DNA of 64,000 nt from Roseiarcus sp963730555 (lineage in GTDB: Bacteria; Pseudomonadota; Alphaproteobacteria; Rhizobiales; Beijerinckiaceae), in assembly GCA_963730555.1 (NCBI GenBank), contig CAVSSS010000026.1, positions 5,150-69,149 on the forward strand, given 5' to 3'. Made by a program: the position numbers and the translations under genes. The notes beneath the pieces are model-generated. The model saw nothing but the letters and a program-made list of their open reading frames with translations. It searched no databases and had not been told where the DNA came from. This document shows, piece by piece, positions 1 through 8,062 of this stretch (positions are counted from its first letter, which is position 1; each line of letters starts with the position of its first letter).

Positions 1-39
1 GCTCGTCAGGGCGGTCAAGTCCGCTAGGTAGGATTTTTG

Positions 40-267
40 ATGACCAGGACAGACGCCGACCAATGCCGCGCCACGGGGATTTGGCCAGTCCGGCCGATGA
101 CCCCGTTCGAGCCCCTGCCGCCACCGCGGCCCCTTCGGCCATCGCGGCCCCCTCGGCCATCGCGGGCTCGCCGCGCCCTCGAGATCGCATGGGGCCTCAT
201 CGTCGCGCTCGTCTTGCTCAGCGCCGCCGGCGGCGTTGCTTACGTGCTGGCCACGGGACAAACGTGA
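40..267 (+). CDS. small proline-rich single-pass membrane protein
   Basis: Encodes 75 aa from ATG 40, which follows an AGGTAGGA-like ribosome site at 26-33; a TTG three bases earlier is less likely. Residues 20-45 are rich in Pro and Arg, and one hydrophobic helix (about 50-72) forms the C-terminal half. A short cytoplasmic or periplasmic tail anchored in the inner membrane is the natural reading. It leads a run of tiny same-strand ORFs ending at a terminator near 649. No family was recognised and no function is assigned. Confidence 0.5.
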   Translation: MTRTDADQCRATGIWPVRPMTPFEPLPPPRPLRPSRPPRPSRARRALEIAWGLIVALVLLSAAGGVAYVLATGQT

Positions 268-299
268 GCGGCCGGCGCTCAAGCCGGGGAGGGCGCGTG

Positions 300-440
300 A
301 TGCCCACACGTCCAATGGACCCTGGGGTGAAGCGCGCTCGCGCTGACGGCAAGGAATTCCTCCGAAAGATGGCCGGGTTTTCTAACGGCCGCCGGTTGAT
401 GATTATCATCGGGACCGATCGCCCGATCGGGTCACGATGA
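300..440 (+). CDS. 46-aa basic hypothetical protein
   Basis: Starts at ATG 300 after a GGGGAGG ribosome site about 10 bases upstream. The product is basic and ends in a hydrophobic patch (LMIIIG). Its TGA overlaps the ATG of the next ORF in an ATGA junction at 437-440, suggesting translational coupling. It lies 33 bases after the membrane peptide gene. Family unknown. Confidence 0.4.
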   Translation: MPTRPMDPGVKRARADGKEFLRKMAGFSNGRRLMIIIGTDRPIGSR

Positions 441-496
441 GCGCTTATGGCTCCTTCGAAGACGTTGCCGAATTCGGCGGGAAGGCGTGCACATGA
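437..496 (+). CDS. 19-aa micro-ORF coupled on both sides
   Basis: A 19-codon ORF whose ATG overlaps the previous stop and whose TGA (494-496) overlaps the next ATG (493). Two consecutive ATGA overlaps in so short a stretch argue for real coupling, but a 20-codon frame can also arise by chance. Confidence 0.3.
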   Translation: MSAYGSFEDVAEFGGKACT

Positions 497-603
497 ACAA
501 CTCTGCCAAGAGGACAGCGTCCGCGCGCCTTAGCCTCGGGCGGGCGCTGCGGCTCTCGATCGCCCGCCTGCTGATCTGGATCGTCAAAACGCTGAGGCTG
601 TGA
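493..603 (+). CDS. 36-aa basic/hydrophobic peptide
   Basis: Last ORF of the coupled chain, starting at the ATGA overlap at 493. The N-terminal half is rich in Arg/Lys/Ser, followed by a hydrophobic stretch (LLIWIVKTL) and a Leu end, like a small membrane-active peptide. A terminator follows within 25 bases. No function is assigned. Confidence 0.35.
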   Translation: MNNSAKRTASARLSLGRALRLSIARLLIWIVKTLRL

Positions 604-623
604 TGGGTGCTACACGATGACAG

Positions 624-649
624 AGGGCAGCTTCGGGCCGCCCCTTTTT
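624..649 (+). terminator. rho-independent terminator
   Basis: A GGGC/GCCC stem with a C-rich end runs straight into TTTTT, closing the small-ORF chain. Confidence 0.6.
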
Positions 650-1004
650 GTTGGCTCGATTCTGGATCGTAGTTGACAGCGTTAATGGGCGGCGTCATTG
701 TGATACAACCGCCGCGTTGTAAGGCCTTCGGCACGCTTTGAGCGGCGTGGGCGCCAATCCACGAAAGCTCGCCGCAATGTCTCCGCGGCCTGCGTACCGT
801 TGTAAGTCGGCTGAGGAGGGGGCGGCTTTCGGGCCGCCCTTTTCTTTTGGGGCACGGAACAATCCGGCGCGGGTCTGGCCGCGGTCTGACACAAATCTCG
901 GCGCGCGGCCCTGAGTAGAATCCGAGGCTTACCTTTCGGATCGGTGGTGACTAACTGGCGAAGAGCGGGCCCGCCGGTTTGCGGCCTTCGCAGGAGGTCT
1001 CAAA
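650..1004. other. intergenic region with terminator and promoter of the next gene
   Basis: No convincing gene. It holds a terminator at about 820-848 and a GAGTAG(A)ATCCGAG element at 913-926, which recurs elsewhere in the window upstream of another His-rich gene. The AGGAGG ribosome site of the next gene is at about 991-996. Confidence 0.5.
820..848 (+). terminator. rho-independent terminator
   Basis: GGGCGGC/GCCGCCC hairpin with TTTC loop followed by TTTTCTTTT. The same stem recurs at about 3963-3989 and, with a changed loop, at 1278-1305. Confidence 0.65.
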
Positions 1005-1238
1005 ATGTCAAGAATGAGTCTTGTTCTCTCAGCCGCGGTATTGCTCTGCGCTTCATCCCAAATTGCCTTTGCCGATGAAACAGGCCTAGTCGGGGGCGCG
1101 ATCGCCGGGGCTGTTGTCGGCGGCCCCGTCGGCGCGGTTGTGGGAGGGGTAGTCGGAAATTCCGTGACCAATCACAGAAGCTACCATCGCGCCTACGCCT
1201 ATCACCCCTATCATCACTACCACCACTACGGATACTAA
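1005..1238 (+). CDS. exported glycine-zipper protein with His/Tyr tail
   Basis: 77 aa with an AGGAGG site 9 bases before ATG 1005. Residues 1-23 form a signal peptide (cleavage near AFA-D). Residues 27-52 are a Gly/Ala/Val glycine-zipper (GGAIAGAVVGGPVGAVVGG), as in membrane-inserting small proteins. The last 22 residues are mainly His and Tyr (YHPYHHYHHYGY). Export is well supported. Metal binding by the tail is an inference. It is one of three His/Tyr-rich exported proteins in the window, and a terminator follows at 1278. Confidence 0.75.
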   Translation: MSRMSLVLSAAVLLCASSQIAFADETGLVGGAIAGAVVGGPVGAVVGGVVGNSVTNHRSYHRAYAYHPYHHYHHYGY

Positions 1239-1277
1239 CGGCTCGCAGGCCTGATCGCCGGCGCCGAGACACGCAAC

Positions 1278-1305
1278 GGGGCGGCTATCGGGGCCGCCCT
1301 TTTTG
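1278..1305 (+). terminator. rho-independent terminator
   Basis: GGGCGGC stem, TATCGG loop, GCCGCCC, then TTTTT, 40 bases after the His/Tyr protein gene. Confidence 0.7.
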
Positions 1306-1376
1306 TGAGTTGCCAGACCGCCCGCCGTGGCGACTCGGCGGCCGTTTGCATTGAGCGAGGGAACAATGCGACACTA

Positions 1377-2254
1377 GGCCATGTGGATGAATTTTCGCCA
1401 GTCGACGCTTTTGGGATTCCCGCGGTGAATCAGGCATGATTCATAGGTCTCCGACCGAATCAGAGGCCGGAGCCTATGTCGACAAAGATGGATGAGGACG
1501 ATTGGGCGCACGCGCTTGCGGTGTTCCGCGCCTGCCTGCCTCGGCGTGGACGGAAGGCCGCCGACGACCGCCGCTTCCTCGAGGCGCTTCATTTCTTCAC
1601 CGTCGAGAACGTTCGCTGGCGCGCGCTGCCGGAGCGCTTCGGTCATTGGAACAGCGTGTGGAAGCGCTTCGATCGCTTGAGCAAGGCTGGCGTCTTCGAG
1701 GCCTTCTTCGACACGCTCGCGTCCATGAGCTCCACGGCCCATCTTATTCAGATGTTCGACTCCACCGTCGTGCGCGCTCATGTATCGGCGGCTGGAGCAA
1801 AGGGGGGCAAGAAGGGCAAGCGCTCGGGCGCTCGCGTGGCGGCTTCACCACGAAAATCCACGCAAAATCGGACGCCTCCGGGGATATCATCGCCTTCGAC
1901 CTGACCGGCGGCGAAGCCTTCGACGGGCGTCACTTCGAAACCCTGCTCGATATCGGGCCCGACATTCAGCCGCGCGCCGTCATCTGCGACAAAGGCTACG
2001 CCAGCAAGGCCAATCGGGACGCCGCAAGAGCGCGTGGCATCGCTCTGGTCATCCCGCACAAGGCCAACGAAAAGAACAAGCCAGCCTTCTTCGCCCGCAC
2101 CCTCTACAAAGCCCGCGCACGCATCGAGCAGGGCGTCGGACGGCTCAAGCGCTTCAAGCGCGTCGCGCTCCGCTGCGAAAAGACCGAACGAAATTTCAGA
2201 TCAATCGTCAGCTTCGCCGCCGGCCTTTGCTTGATCAAATTCGTCCACACGGCC
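1377..2254 (+). mobile_element. IS5-family insertion sequence (IS427-like group)
   Basis: About 878 bp with matching ends: GGCC(A/G)TGTGGA(T/C)GAATT at 1377 and its inverted copy ending at 2254. TA flanks each side, fitting a 2-bp target duplication. The transposase is read from two overlapping frames. It sits between the His/Tyr protein gene and a terminator-rich non-coding stretch. Confidence 0.85.
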
Positions 2255-2257
2255 TAG
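1476..2257 (+). CDS. IS5-family transposase, two frames joined by -1 frameshift
   Basis: Frame 1 from ATG 1476 gives the N-terminal DUF4096-like part (RWRALPERFGHWNSVWKRF) and the first DDE Asp (MFDSTVVRAH). The second frame, entered by a -1 slip, gives GRSRGGFTTKIHA, the second Asp (ICDKGY) and the C-terminal RIEQGVGRLKRFKR signature with the catalytic Glu. The switch falls at A AAG GGG GGC (1799-1808), a slippery sequence typical of this group, so the frameshift is probably programmed. The stop codon overlaps the right inverted repeat. Confidence 0.8.
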
Positions 2258-2408
2258 CGTTGGCGCGCTATTTCTTGCCCCCCAGCCCTAGCCCGCCGCT
2301 GCCCCGTCCGAGTCCGCTCGTGCGGGGCTTTTTTTGCGCTTTTAGGCGGCTCGCGGCTCTCTAGCTCTGCTATAGCCCGCCAAGGCGAGGCCGGCGATCG
2401 CATGGGGT
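2258..2408. other. short intergenic stretch with terminator
   Basis: Contains a GTGCGGGGC hairpin followed by seven T (about 2308-2333). No gene seen. Confidence 0.5.
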
Positions 2409-2747
2409 TTAACGCCTGTTCGTCATCACCTGCGCCCTCGACGGCGAGCAAACCCGCCAGTCGCGGGGCAGCGCGAGGGCGGTAGCTGGGGATATCGGCT
2501 GGACAGTCAGCGTTTGTGCAATCGGCGACAGGCGCTCGGTCTGCCTCCAAGCCTCGTCTCTCACCCCCCAAGCTGCGCATTCCGTTTCGAGTGCTTCGAG
2601 GCGCGCCGTCTGGCCCGCTGTCTGGAGGCGCTTGTTCAGTTGGGTCTCACGCTCCCGCTGTTCGGGGAGCTGTGTTTCGCGCTTGGTCGCTTTCGGTGCG
2701 ACGAGGGCGGCGGGCAAAACCAAGGCGAACAAAGACAGTAGCGTCAT
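2409..2747 (-). CDS. exported coiled-coil protein, possibly spanin-like
   Basis: 112 aa. A GGAG site lies 6 bases before the start. Residues 1-20 form a signal or anchor helix (LLSLFALVLPAALVA), and residues 20-60 are a charged, Glu/Gln/Arg-rich coiled coil. Size and layout resemble an inner-membrane spanin (Rz) from a lysis cassette, but no family motif is decisive. Island 1 contains other phage genes, which makes this plausible. Confidence 0.35.
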   Translation of the reverse strand: MTLLSLFALVLPAALVAPKATKRETQLPEQRERETQLNKRLQTAGQTARLEALETECAAWGVRDEAWRQTERLSPIAQTLTVQPISPATALALPRDWRVCSPSRAQVMTNRR

Positions 2748-2924
2748 GGCCGGCTCCGCATGCTGGTTGGTCCGATAGCGGCGGCTTGACGGGCGAGTTT
2801 ACGCGGGCCTTTAGTGTCAGTGGGCATTGTTTCTCCCTCCGTATCTTTGCATAAATCACAGTATGATTTGGAAGAGATTCCCGAACCGTCAATCCCACAA
2901 ATTTGGGTCGAGTCCCCCGCTCGT

Positions 2925-3077
2925 GCGGGGCTTTTTTCTGCCGCACCATCGCGTGAGTAGTTTCCGAGGGTTGCCGCTAAGCGCCACCTACGCGCAACTG
3001 TGATGCGCGCTTAAATCCCCGCCCAAGCGCGCCCGTCTTGCCCCGCTCGAGCCCACAACTCGCGCGGGGCTTTTTTG
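2925..3077. repeat. 153-bp dispersed repeat, copy 1
   Basis: About 90% identical to 4563-4715. Each copy starts with a GCGGGGC-T6 terminator end, contains the GAGTAG(T)TTCCGAG element and a GCGCAACTGTGATGCGCGC dyad, and ends in a hairpin (CCCCGC...GCGGGGC) with six T. The unit has the layout of a small transcript with its own promoter and terminator, but it contains no good ORF. Confidence 0.75.
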
Positions 3078-3238
3078 TCGGGCGGTCGGATTCCCGCGGT
3101 TCACGAACTCTCCGACGAGACACTCGGTTCTCAAGGCGTCTGCCAGGCGCTCGCGACCTTTTGGAACAAAGGGAAGCCAGCTCGAGTTTACATCGGCTGG
3201 CATTGGAACTAGCGCCAAGCGGTCGACGAGGACAGATC

Positions 3239-3553
3239 ATGAACATGGGAACCGTGAAGTGGTTCAACCCTCAAAAGGGACATGGATACATTCATCCCGA
3301 CAGCGGCGGTCCAAATATCTTTGTTCACATTTCCGCCGTGGAAAGCGCCGGCATGAACGCCCTTAAAGAGGGGCAGAGGGTCATCTTTGAGATTCAGCGA
3401 GACGAGCGGACCGGCAACGCGTCCGCAGAGTCGTTGAAAGCGCTTATGTCTGCAACGACAAGGCATCCCAATCGCCGTTTCGTCACAATGAATCCTTTCG
3501 ACATCATTTCCACCTTCCTCTCATCCGCAATGTCGCCGCTGTCGCGGCCGTGA
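3239..3553 (+). CDS. cold-shock domain protein with C-terminal extension
   Basis: Starts at ATG 3239 after GAGGA. Residues 3-68 are a CspA-type cold-shock domain that binds single-stranded RNA or DNA: GTVKWFN start, RNP1 as KGHGYI (usually KGFGFI), RNP2 as NIFVHISA. The usual family length is about 67-70 aa. Here a further 35 residues rich in Arg, Ser, Phe and Met follow, which could be a real tail or the result of a frameshift near the normal stop. Confidence 0.85.
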   Translation: MNMGTVKWFNPQKGHGYIHPDSGGPNIFVHISAVESAGMNALKEGQRVIFEIQRDERTGNASAESLKALMSATTRHPNRRFVTMNPFDIISTFLSSAMSPLSRP

Positions 3554-3634
3554 TGATGGATCACAGAATGACTGCCGTGGAACGCGCTGCTCTTGGCGAT
3601 CGCAGCGGCGGGGCGCTCTTCGCCTTTGGGGCCC

Positions 3635-3835
3635 CTAGGCATCTTTAGAATCCACGACCTCCCGGTACATCGCAATCGTTTTCTTTAAGTGTATGATCCA
3701 AGCTATTGTTTTATCACGATCTCCCATGACAATCTTGCCGGACTCCAATGGCTCAAGCATAGCCTTAAGCGTCGTGATCTGCTCTTTCAATCGCTCAATG
3801 TAATAATCTGGAATGCGCGACAACTCAGCCTCCAT
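3635..3835 (-). CDS. 66-aa hypothetical, helical
   Basis: Begins MEAELSRIPDYYIERLKEQI and is predicted helical throughout, with heptad-like Leu/Ile spacing that suggests a small coiled coil. No family recognised. It stands alone between the cold-shock gene (convergent) and a terminator-rich gap. Confidence 0.5.
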   Translation of the reverse strand: MEAELSRIPDYYIERLKEQITTLKAMLEPLESGKIVMGDRDKTIAWIIHLKKTIAMYREVVDSKDA

Positions 3836-4157
3836 GCTTCCCGCTAAGCATTAGCACGGGAGATGGGGCGGCGCGATGCGCGTCAAGGCCCCCTGCGCTG
3901 AAAGCCCTCGGCCAACCGGGGGCTTTTTCTTTGGCGATTATATCTGTTACGAACCACAGCGACTGCGGCTTTCGGGCCGCCCTTTTTGCTGCGCGGGCTG
4001 TGATACTACCGGTCACGGCGCTACGCGGGGCGTGCGTCTAATAAATCACTTCTACAATTCCTCGCGATTTAACTTTAACAATTTGTTACTTGCCGTCGAT
4101 CGGCTAAGGGCGTAGACGACCTGTAAAAAGCAGAAAGGCAAGGCAGTAGTGTCTGCC
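3836..4157. other. intergenic, two terminators then AT-rich promoter region
   Basis: Holds hairpin-T runs at about 3899-3928 and 3963-3989, then an AT-rich stretch (4040-4140) likely to carry the promoter of the gene at 4229. No gene seen. Confidence 0.5.
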
Positions 4158-4232
4158 ATGCCCTCAGATCATCGTGTCGCGCGCAATCTGAAGTCTCTTG
4201 TGAGACGGCAAGCGAGGAAGATCGGATTATGA
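4158..4232 (+). CDS. 24-aa basic leader peptide ORF
   Basis: ATG 4158 opens a 24-codon frame rich in Arg/Lys whose TGA overlaps the ATG of the next gene (ATGA at 4229-4232). The overlap suggests a coupled leader. It could also be chance. Confidence 0.3.
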   Translation: MPSDHRVARNLKSLVRRQARKIGL

Positions 4233-4489
4233 GTAGAAAATTTATCGTAAGGTCAGATAGTTATGGGGAATGCGTGTACCTCCGGATGTTTAGTCGCGGC
4301 CGATACGGTTCGAAGTTTGGCCTAGTCCGCAGCCCTGCCGAAGCAACGGCGTTTTCGTCTCGCCTTGAAGCGGGCACGAAAGCCGGACGGGCCGGCAATG
4401 TCATCATGCGCGCGTTCAACACCGTCGAGCTGGATGCGACCCCGGCCGCCACGACGCGACCGCATATTGGCGTACGTATTACGGCGTGA
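4229..4489 (+). CDS. 86-aa hypothetical protein
   Basis: Begins MSRKFIVRSDSYGECVYLRM, a beta-rich N-terminus, followed by a region reading as a position-range domain (SPAEATAFSSRLEAG) common in small mobile-element proteins. No family name. Coupled to the 24-aa ORF upstream. A terminator and the second 153-bp repeat follow. Confidence 0.5.
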   Translation: MSRKFIVRSDSYGECVYLRMFSRGRYGSKFGLVRSPAEATAFSSRLEAGTKAGRAGNVIMRAFNTVELDATPAATTRPHIGVRITA

Positions 4490-4562
4490 CTATGGACTAT
4501 CGTTGAGGAGGAGGAGGCGGCGCGATGCTGAGGGCAATCGCCCCCGTGTTCGTCCCTTCGGC

Positions 4563-4715
4563 GCGGGGCTTTTTTCCTGCCGCAACATCGCGTGCGTAGT
4601 TTCCGAGGGTTGCACTGAGCGCCACCTACGCGCAACTGTGATGCGCGCTTAAATCCACGCTCAAGCGCGCTAGCTTTGCCCCGCTCGAGCCCACAACTCG
4701 CGCGGGGCTTTTTTG
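4563..4715. repeat. 153-bp dispersed repeat, copy 2
   Basis: Second copy of the unit at 2925-3077, same orientation, with substitutions mainly in the centre and single-base indels. It keeps both terminator hairpins and the TAGTTTCCGAGGG element (GCGTAG instead of GAGTAG). Confidence 0.75.
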
Positions 4716-4831
4716 TGGGTTTCCGGCCGTCGCCGCCTCGGGGGCCGGTTCCCGGCCTCAACATTTATGTTCGTTGACCGTGCCCCGCAGCAAACGCGAT
4801 CATGATGCGCAGTTTGGTACGGAAGCGCAGC

Positions 4832-5179
4832 ATGAGCGCCATCACCGATCGACGTGGCGTGTTGTACAAGTTGCCGACCGCCGGCGCCCACGCCGGGGCG
4901 GCTGCATCAACGGCCGCGACCGAAGAGCCGGACGCGATTTTTGGGCTTATAGCGGCCCACAAAGCTGCGTGGGCACAGTTCGTGGAGCTAGATGACCGCG
5001 ACCACGAAACGTTTGAAGAGGGCGAACGCGCCGCGGACGCCGCGATGGCCGAGCTAATGAAAACACCGCCGACAACGCTCGCCGGAATCCGCGCCATTAT
5101 TCAGTACCTCGTCGACTGGGACAACGACAGCGGTTATTACTATCTGCCGACGCTGTTGGGCTCGCCGCTGTTGGCATAG
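4832..5179 (+). CDS. conserved hypothetical protein of alphaproteobacterial islands
   Basis: 115 aa from ATG 4832; an ATG at 4802 would add ten basic residues. The core pattern (DAIFGLIAAHKAAWAQF, then PPTTLAGIRAIIQYL) matches a family seen in rhizobial and methanotroph mobile regions, with no known function. Mostly alpha-helical, acidic in the middle. A terminator follows at about 5257-5291. Confidence 0.65.
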   Translation: MSAITDRRGVLYKLPTAGAHAGAAASTAATEEPDAIFGLIAAHKAAWAQFVELDDRDHETFEEGERAADAAMAELMKTPPTTLAGIRAIIQYLVDWDNDSGYYYLPTLLGSPLLA

Positions 5180-5256
5180 TCGGAACAAGGATAGCGGCAC
5201 GTCGTTAGGACCTAGACGGGCGCCTAATCCTGCCCCCCAGCCAAGGCGCTCGTTAG

Positions 5257-5291
5257 GCCCCGCGTCAGTTCCTTCCGGGCGCGGGGCTTTT
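5257..5291 (+). terminator. rho-independent terminator
   Basis: GGCCCCGCG/GCGCGGGGC hairpin followed by TTTT, after the hypothetical gene. Confidence 0.6.
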
Positions 5292-5507
5292 GCGCTCTCT
5301 GCTGCGCCTTGATGACGAGCTTTGGCATGTTAAGTGCCTATCGGAAGGTCGCTCCTCGACTTACCTCCCCGGGGCACGGCCTCGCTCGGTGTTCCTCCCG
5401 TCTCTGGGCGGGGCCTTCTCGGGCGGCTTTTTCTTTGCCCCGGCATTTATAATTCGAATTGTTTCACGTCATTTTCAAATGTCCGAGCGGGCGAGGCCGC
5501 TCCGAGC

Positions 5508-6056
5508 CGCCATCTTGACGAGCGCCAACGCGGGATGGTCGCCGCAAGGCTTGAAACCCTTGAGCACGGGGGCAACAGGCAAGATGCAAAATTGCATCTG
5601 AAACGCCGCCGATTTCTCGCGCCGCCGCTGCCGAAATGCTCAATGTCTCGCCACGCACCGTGGCCAGCGGCCCGATCAAGGGCCGCGCAATGGCGGCGGC
5701 TGGCTGGCTGCGAAACAACCGGCAAATTTGCCGGTTGATCTGAGCGCCTATCGCGAGGACTGATCGGGCGCCTCTCCCCAGGTGAGGAGAGGTTCGTATA
5801 TGCGAAACAAGGCGAACAACGTCGAGGCCGAGCGTCGGGCTTGCGAAATCAGGTTGCGCGCCGAAGCGCAAGTCCGGGTTCCTTCTCAAGGAGATCGAGA
5901 AGGCAAAAAACGTCCCAGGCCCAGGGCGTGGTCATATTGGGGAAAAAGCCGGTGGAACGGCACGACCGGCTTTTACGAGCGACAAGACTCTCGCCGATTA
6001 AGGCCTTTCGAAAGATCAATCCTCCCTCTTCCAGAAGCTCGCCGACGTTCCGGGAA
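5508..6056 (+). pseudogene. decayed ParB-like phage/plasmid protein
   Basis: Fragments of one protein appear in changing frames: DERQRGMVAARLETLEHGG, then AAAAEMLNVSPRTVASG (about 5620-5670), then KSGFLLKEIEKAKNVPGPG (about 5870-5925), then LAD-stop-GLSKDQSSLFQKLADVP (about 5988-6050). Their order matches the ParB-like proteins of phages and plasmids downstream of the ParB nuclease domain. At least two frameshifts and a TAA inside the last block, plus loss of both ends, mark it as non-functional. Confidence 0.55.
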
Positions 6057-6065
6057 CAATCATTA

Positions 6066-6366
6066 TTACAGAGACGCTAGCTTGTGCTGAACTTGCTTTA
6101 GCATCTGTTCAAGCAGAGACGTCATTTCTTCAAGGGCAGCTACCTCATTCAGAGATTTTGAGCGGCGATTTTCAGTTGTTATAGGAAACGTAAATCTGCC
6201 CCTTGGATCCATTATGATTTCGATCTCTGCATTTATCTTGTTGTTGATCTCTTCGCGAAGGGAAAGAACCCGAACTGACGCCATGAATACCCCACTCCGT
6301 GTTGAGTTGTGTCCTCGTTCCGCGGGCGCAGGCCCGCTTGGTGAGCGCCCGGGCCCGTTGCCAGAG
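6066..6366 (-). pseudogene. C-terminal part of tail (tape-measure-like) gene, cut off by IS3 element
   Basis: The IS3-family element at 6367-8987 duplicated GAG. Removing the element and one GAG joins this stretch in frame to the gene at 8988-9845: GRS is followed by GNGPGRSPSGPAPAERGHN. The frame then runs through MASVRVLSLREEINNKI (which alone would be a 72-aa ORF from 6284) to the stop at 6066. The end is helical and charged. An internal start at 6284 could still make the 72-aa piece. Confidence 0.6.
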
Positions 6367-6403
6367 TGGACTTGCCCGGCATTTGTGGAGAGCGTTTTCG
6401 ATT

Positions 6404-6683
6404 TTACGCTGCCCGCCCTTCGAACTGAAGCGGGCTGATGAAGTCGAGCGCCGAATGGCGGCGGACGGGATTGTAGAAGCCGTCGATGTAACGGCCGATT
6501 GCGATCGCAGCTTCGATCCGGCTCTGGAAGATGGTGCGCCAGACGAGTTCGGCCTTGAGGGTCTTGAAGAACGTCTCGACCATGGCGTTGTCGAAGCAGT
6601 TTCCCTTGCCCGACATCGAGATCGAGATGCCGTTCTTTCTCAGCTCAGCCTGGTACTCGACGGAGCAGTATTGGCTGCCACGG
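6404..6683 (-). pseudogene. IS3 orfB, 3' part (transposase C-terminus)
   Basis: Continues the orfB read from 8063-8641 after the IS110 insertion. It carries RGSQY of the DDE core and SMSGKGNCFDNAMVETFFK with the catalytic Glu, then the C-terminal YNPVRRHSALDF box. The break falls between the Asp of HHAD and RGSQY, so the catalytic core is cut. Confidence 0.85.
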
Positions 6684-6698
6684 ACGCCCTTCTGTTTG

Positions 6699-7776
6699 TC
6701 AAGCGGCGATTCGCGTGGCGTTGATTTCCTTGCGACGCTGCGTGATGAGCGTGAAGACCTCTCTGGCAAGGTAACGCTTCAGGGCTCGAATGGCGTCGAG
6801 CTTGGAATGCCCTTCGGCGAGTCGGCGAGCGACGTAGTCCTTGGTCCTCTGGTCGGTTCGCATGCGACCGATGGCGATGATGTGCAACGCGCTATTTGCG
6901 GCGCGATCTCCTCCACGATTGAGCCGATGCCTGACGGTCCTTCCGGACGACGCTGGAACCGGGCTGACGCCGCATAGCGATGCGAAGCCGGCTTCCGAAC
7001 GCAATCTTTCCGGATTGTCGCCGGCCGTAAGGAGAAGCTGGGCAGCGCCGGTATGGCCGATCGAATTGCGGGCGACGAGGTTCGGGGCCAGTTCGTCGAC
7101 GATGGCGGCGATCATCGCGTCGAGATCTGCGATCTCGTCATGCAGCTCGAGGTAACGGCGGGCGAGGGATTTGAGGCCGATGCGGTAGGCAGAATCCAGA
7201 TCGCGATAGGCGGTAAGATCGGGTCGCCACGAGGCCAGGGTACGGACGAGCTGCATGCGGGTGAGGCTGCGCAGTTGATCGCGCAGGCCATCAGGGGCGC
7301 AGACGATCGTGTTGTGGATCATCTGCAGGGCGATACGCCTGGCGCTCACCGCCGTCTTCCGGCAAGCCATCAGAACCCGCAGGGATTCGATCATGCCGTC
7401 CCGGCTTCGCGGCGTCACGGTCCGCTGGCCTGCAAAGGCGGCATGGGCGGCGTTCTGCGCGTCGAGATCGTCGTTCTTGCCACGCCGACGCCGATCCTGC
7501 TTGTCTGGGGTCGTGACCTCGAGGACCGTGACCTTTGCTTGTTGCATGAAGCGCAGGAGCCCTGCGCCATAGCTGCCGCTCGAACTCGATTCCGATGCGT
7601 TGCAGCTCTCCGAAGGAGCGCATCCAGGCCAGCATCTGCCGATAGCCTTGGCGGGTCGTGGCGAAACTATGAGTTCCCAGAACGCGATCCTGTTCGTCGA
7701 CAATCGCTGCGACGTGAAGATCCTTATGGGTATCGACGCCGCCGACGATACGACATACTTCTTCGATGACCGCCAT
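6699..7776 (-). pseudogene. IS110-family transposase, frameshifted
   Basis: The N-terminal RuvC-like DEDD part starts at 7776 (GGVDTHKDLHVAAIVDE) and reaches IGIE. The rest is in another frame, resuming at SSGSYGAGLLRFMQQAKV and DDLDAQNAAHA. The C-terminal Tnp domain holds GFASLCGVSPVPASSG, where the Ser nucleophile lies, then NRGGDRAANSALH. One extra T in GAGTTCGAG near 7582 explains the break. It may be inactivation or sequence error. Confidence 0.85.
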
Positions 7777-8062
7777 TCCCAGCCTCCAGGTTGACCCTAC
7801 GTCAATGGCTTCGCCGGGACCGAATGCGTGGACAGGACAGTCACGAGACCATTAAGGTCAGGCCCTTCTCGGGTCACAGGCATCGGCGAAGCAAAGCCTC
7901 ACCGCGAGGCGTTCCCGGGCGGTCGACAGGTCCGGGGAAAGACACGGCTGGTCGATCTGAGTGTGGGTCAGACCACACCGGGCGCCTCGCGGCGCCAGTC
8001 TACCGGCGGGTCCATCTCTAGGAGAGCCAGGCCGCCCGGAAACTGGCGTTTATCCTCTGACT
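7777..8062 (-). ncRNA. candidate bridge-RNA region of the IS110 element
   Basis: Members of the IS110 subgroup encode a structured bridge RNA in the long non-coding end upstream of the transposase. This 286-bp stretch is in that place and of that size and holds no ORF belonging to the element. The RNA itself was not modelled here, so the call rests on position and family knowledge. Confidence 0.4.

Larger units (their letters stand above)
6684..8062 (-). mobile_element. IS110-family insertion sequence nested in IS3 orfB
   Basis: About 1.38 kb. Joining 6683 to 8063 restores GAC CGT GGC AGC, the expected IS3 orfB sequence, so the ends are known within about 2 bp. There are no inverted repeats and no clear target duplication, as usual for IS110. 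The transposase start leaves about 285 bp of non-coding DNA at its 5' side and only about 15 bp at its 3' side, the layout of the IS110 subgroup. Confidence 0.85.

Noticed and set aside
7053..7769. 238-aa plus-strand frame inside the IS110 element
   Set aside because: Shadow of the IS110 transposase; the minus strand holds all family motifs.
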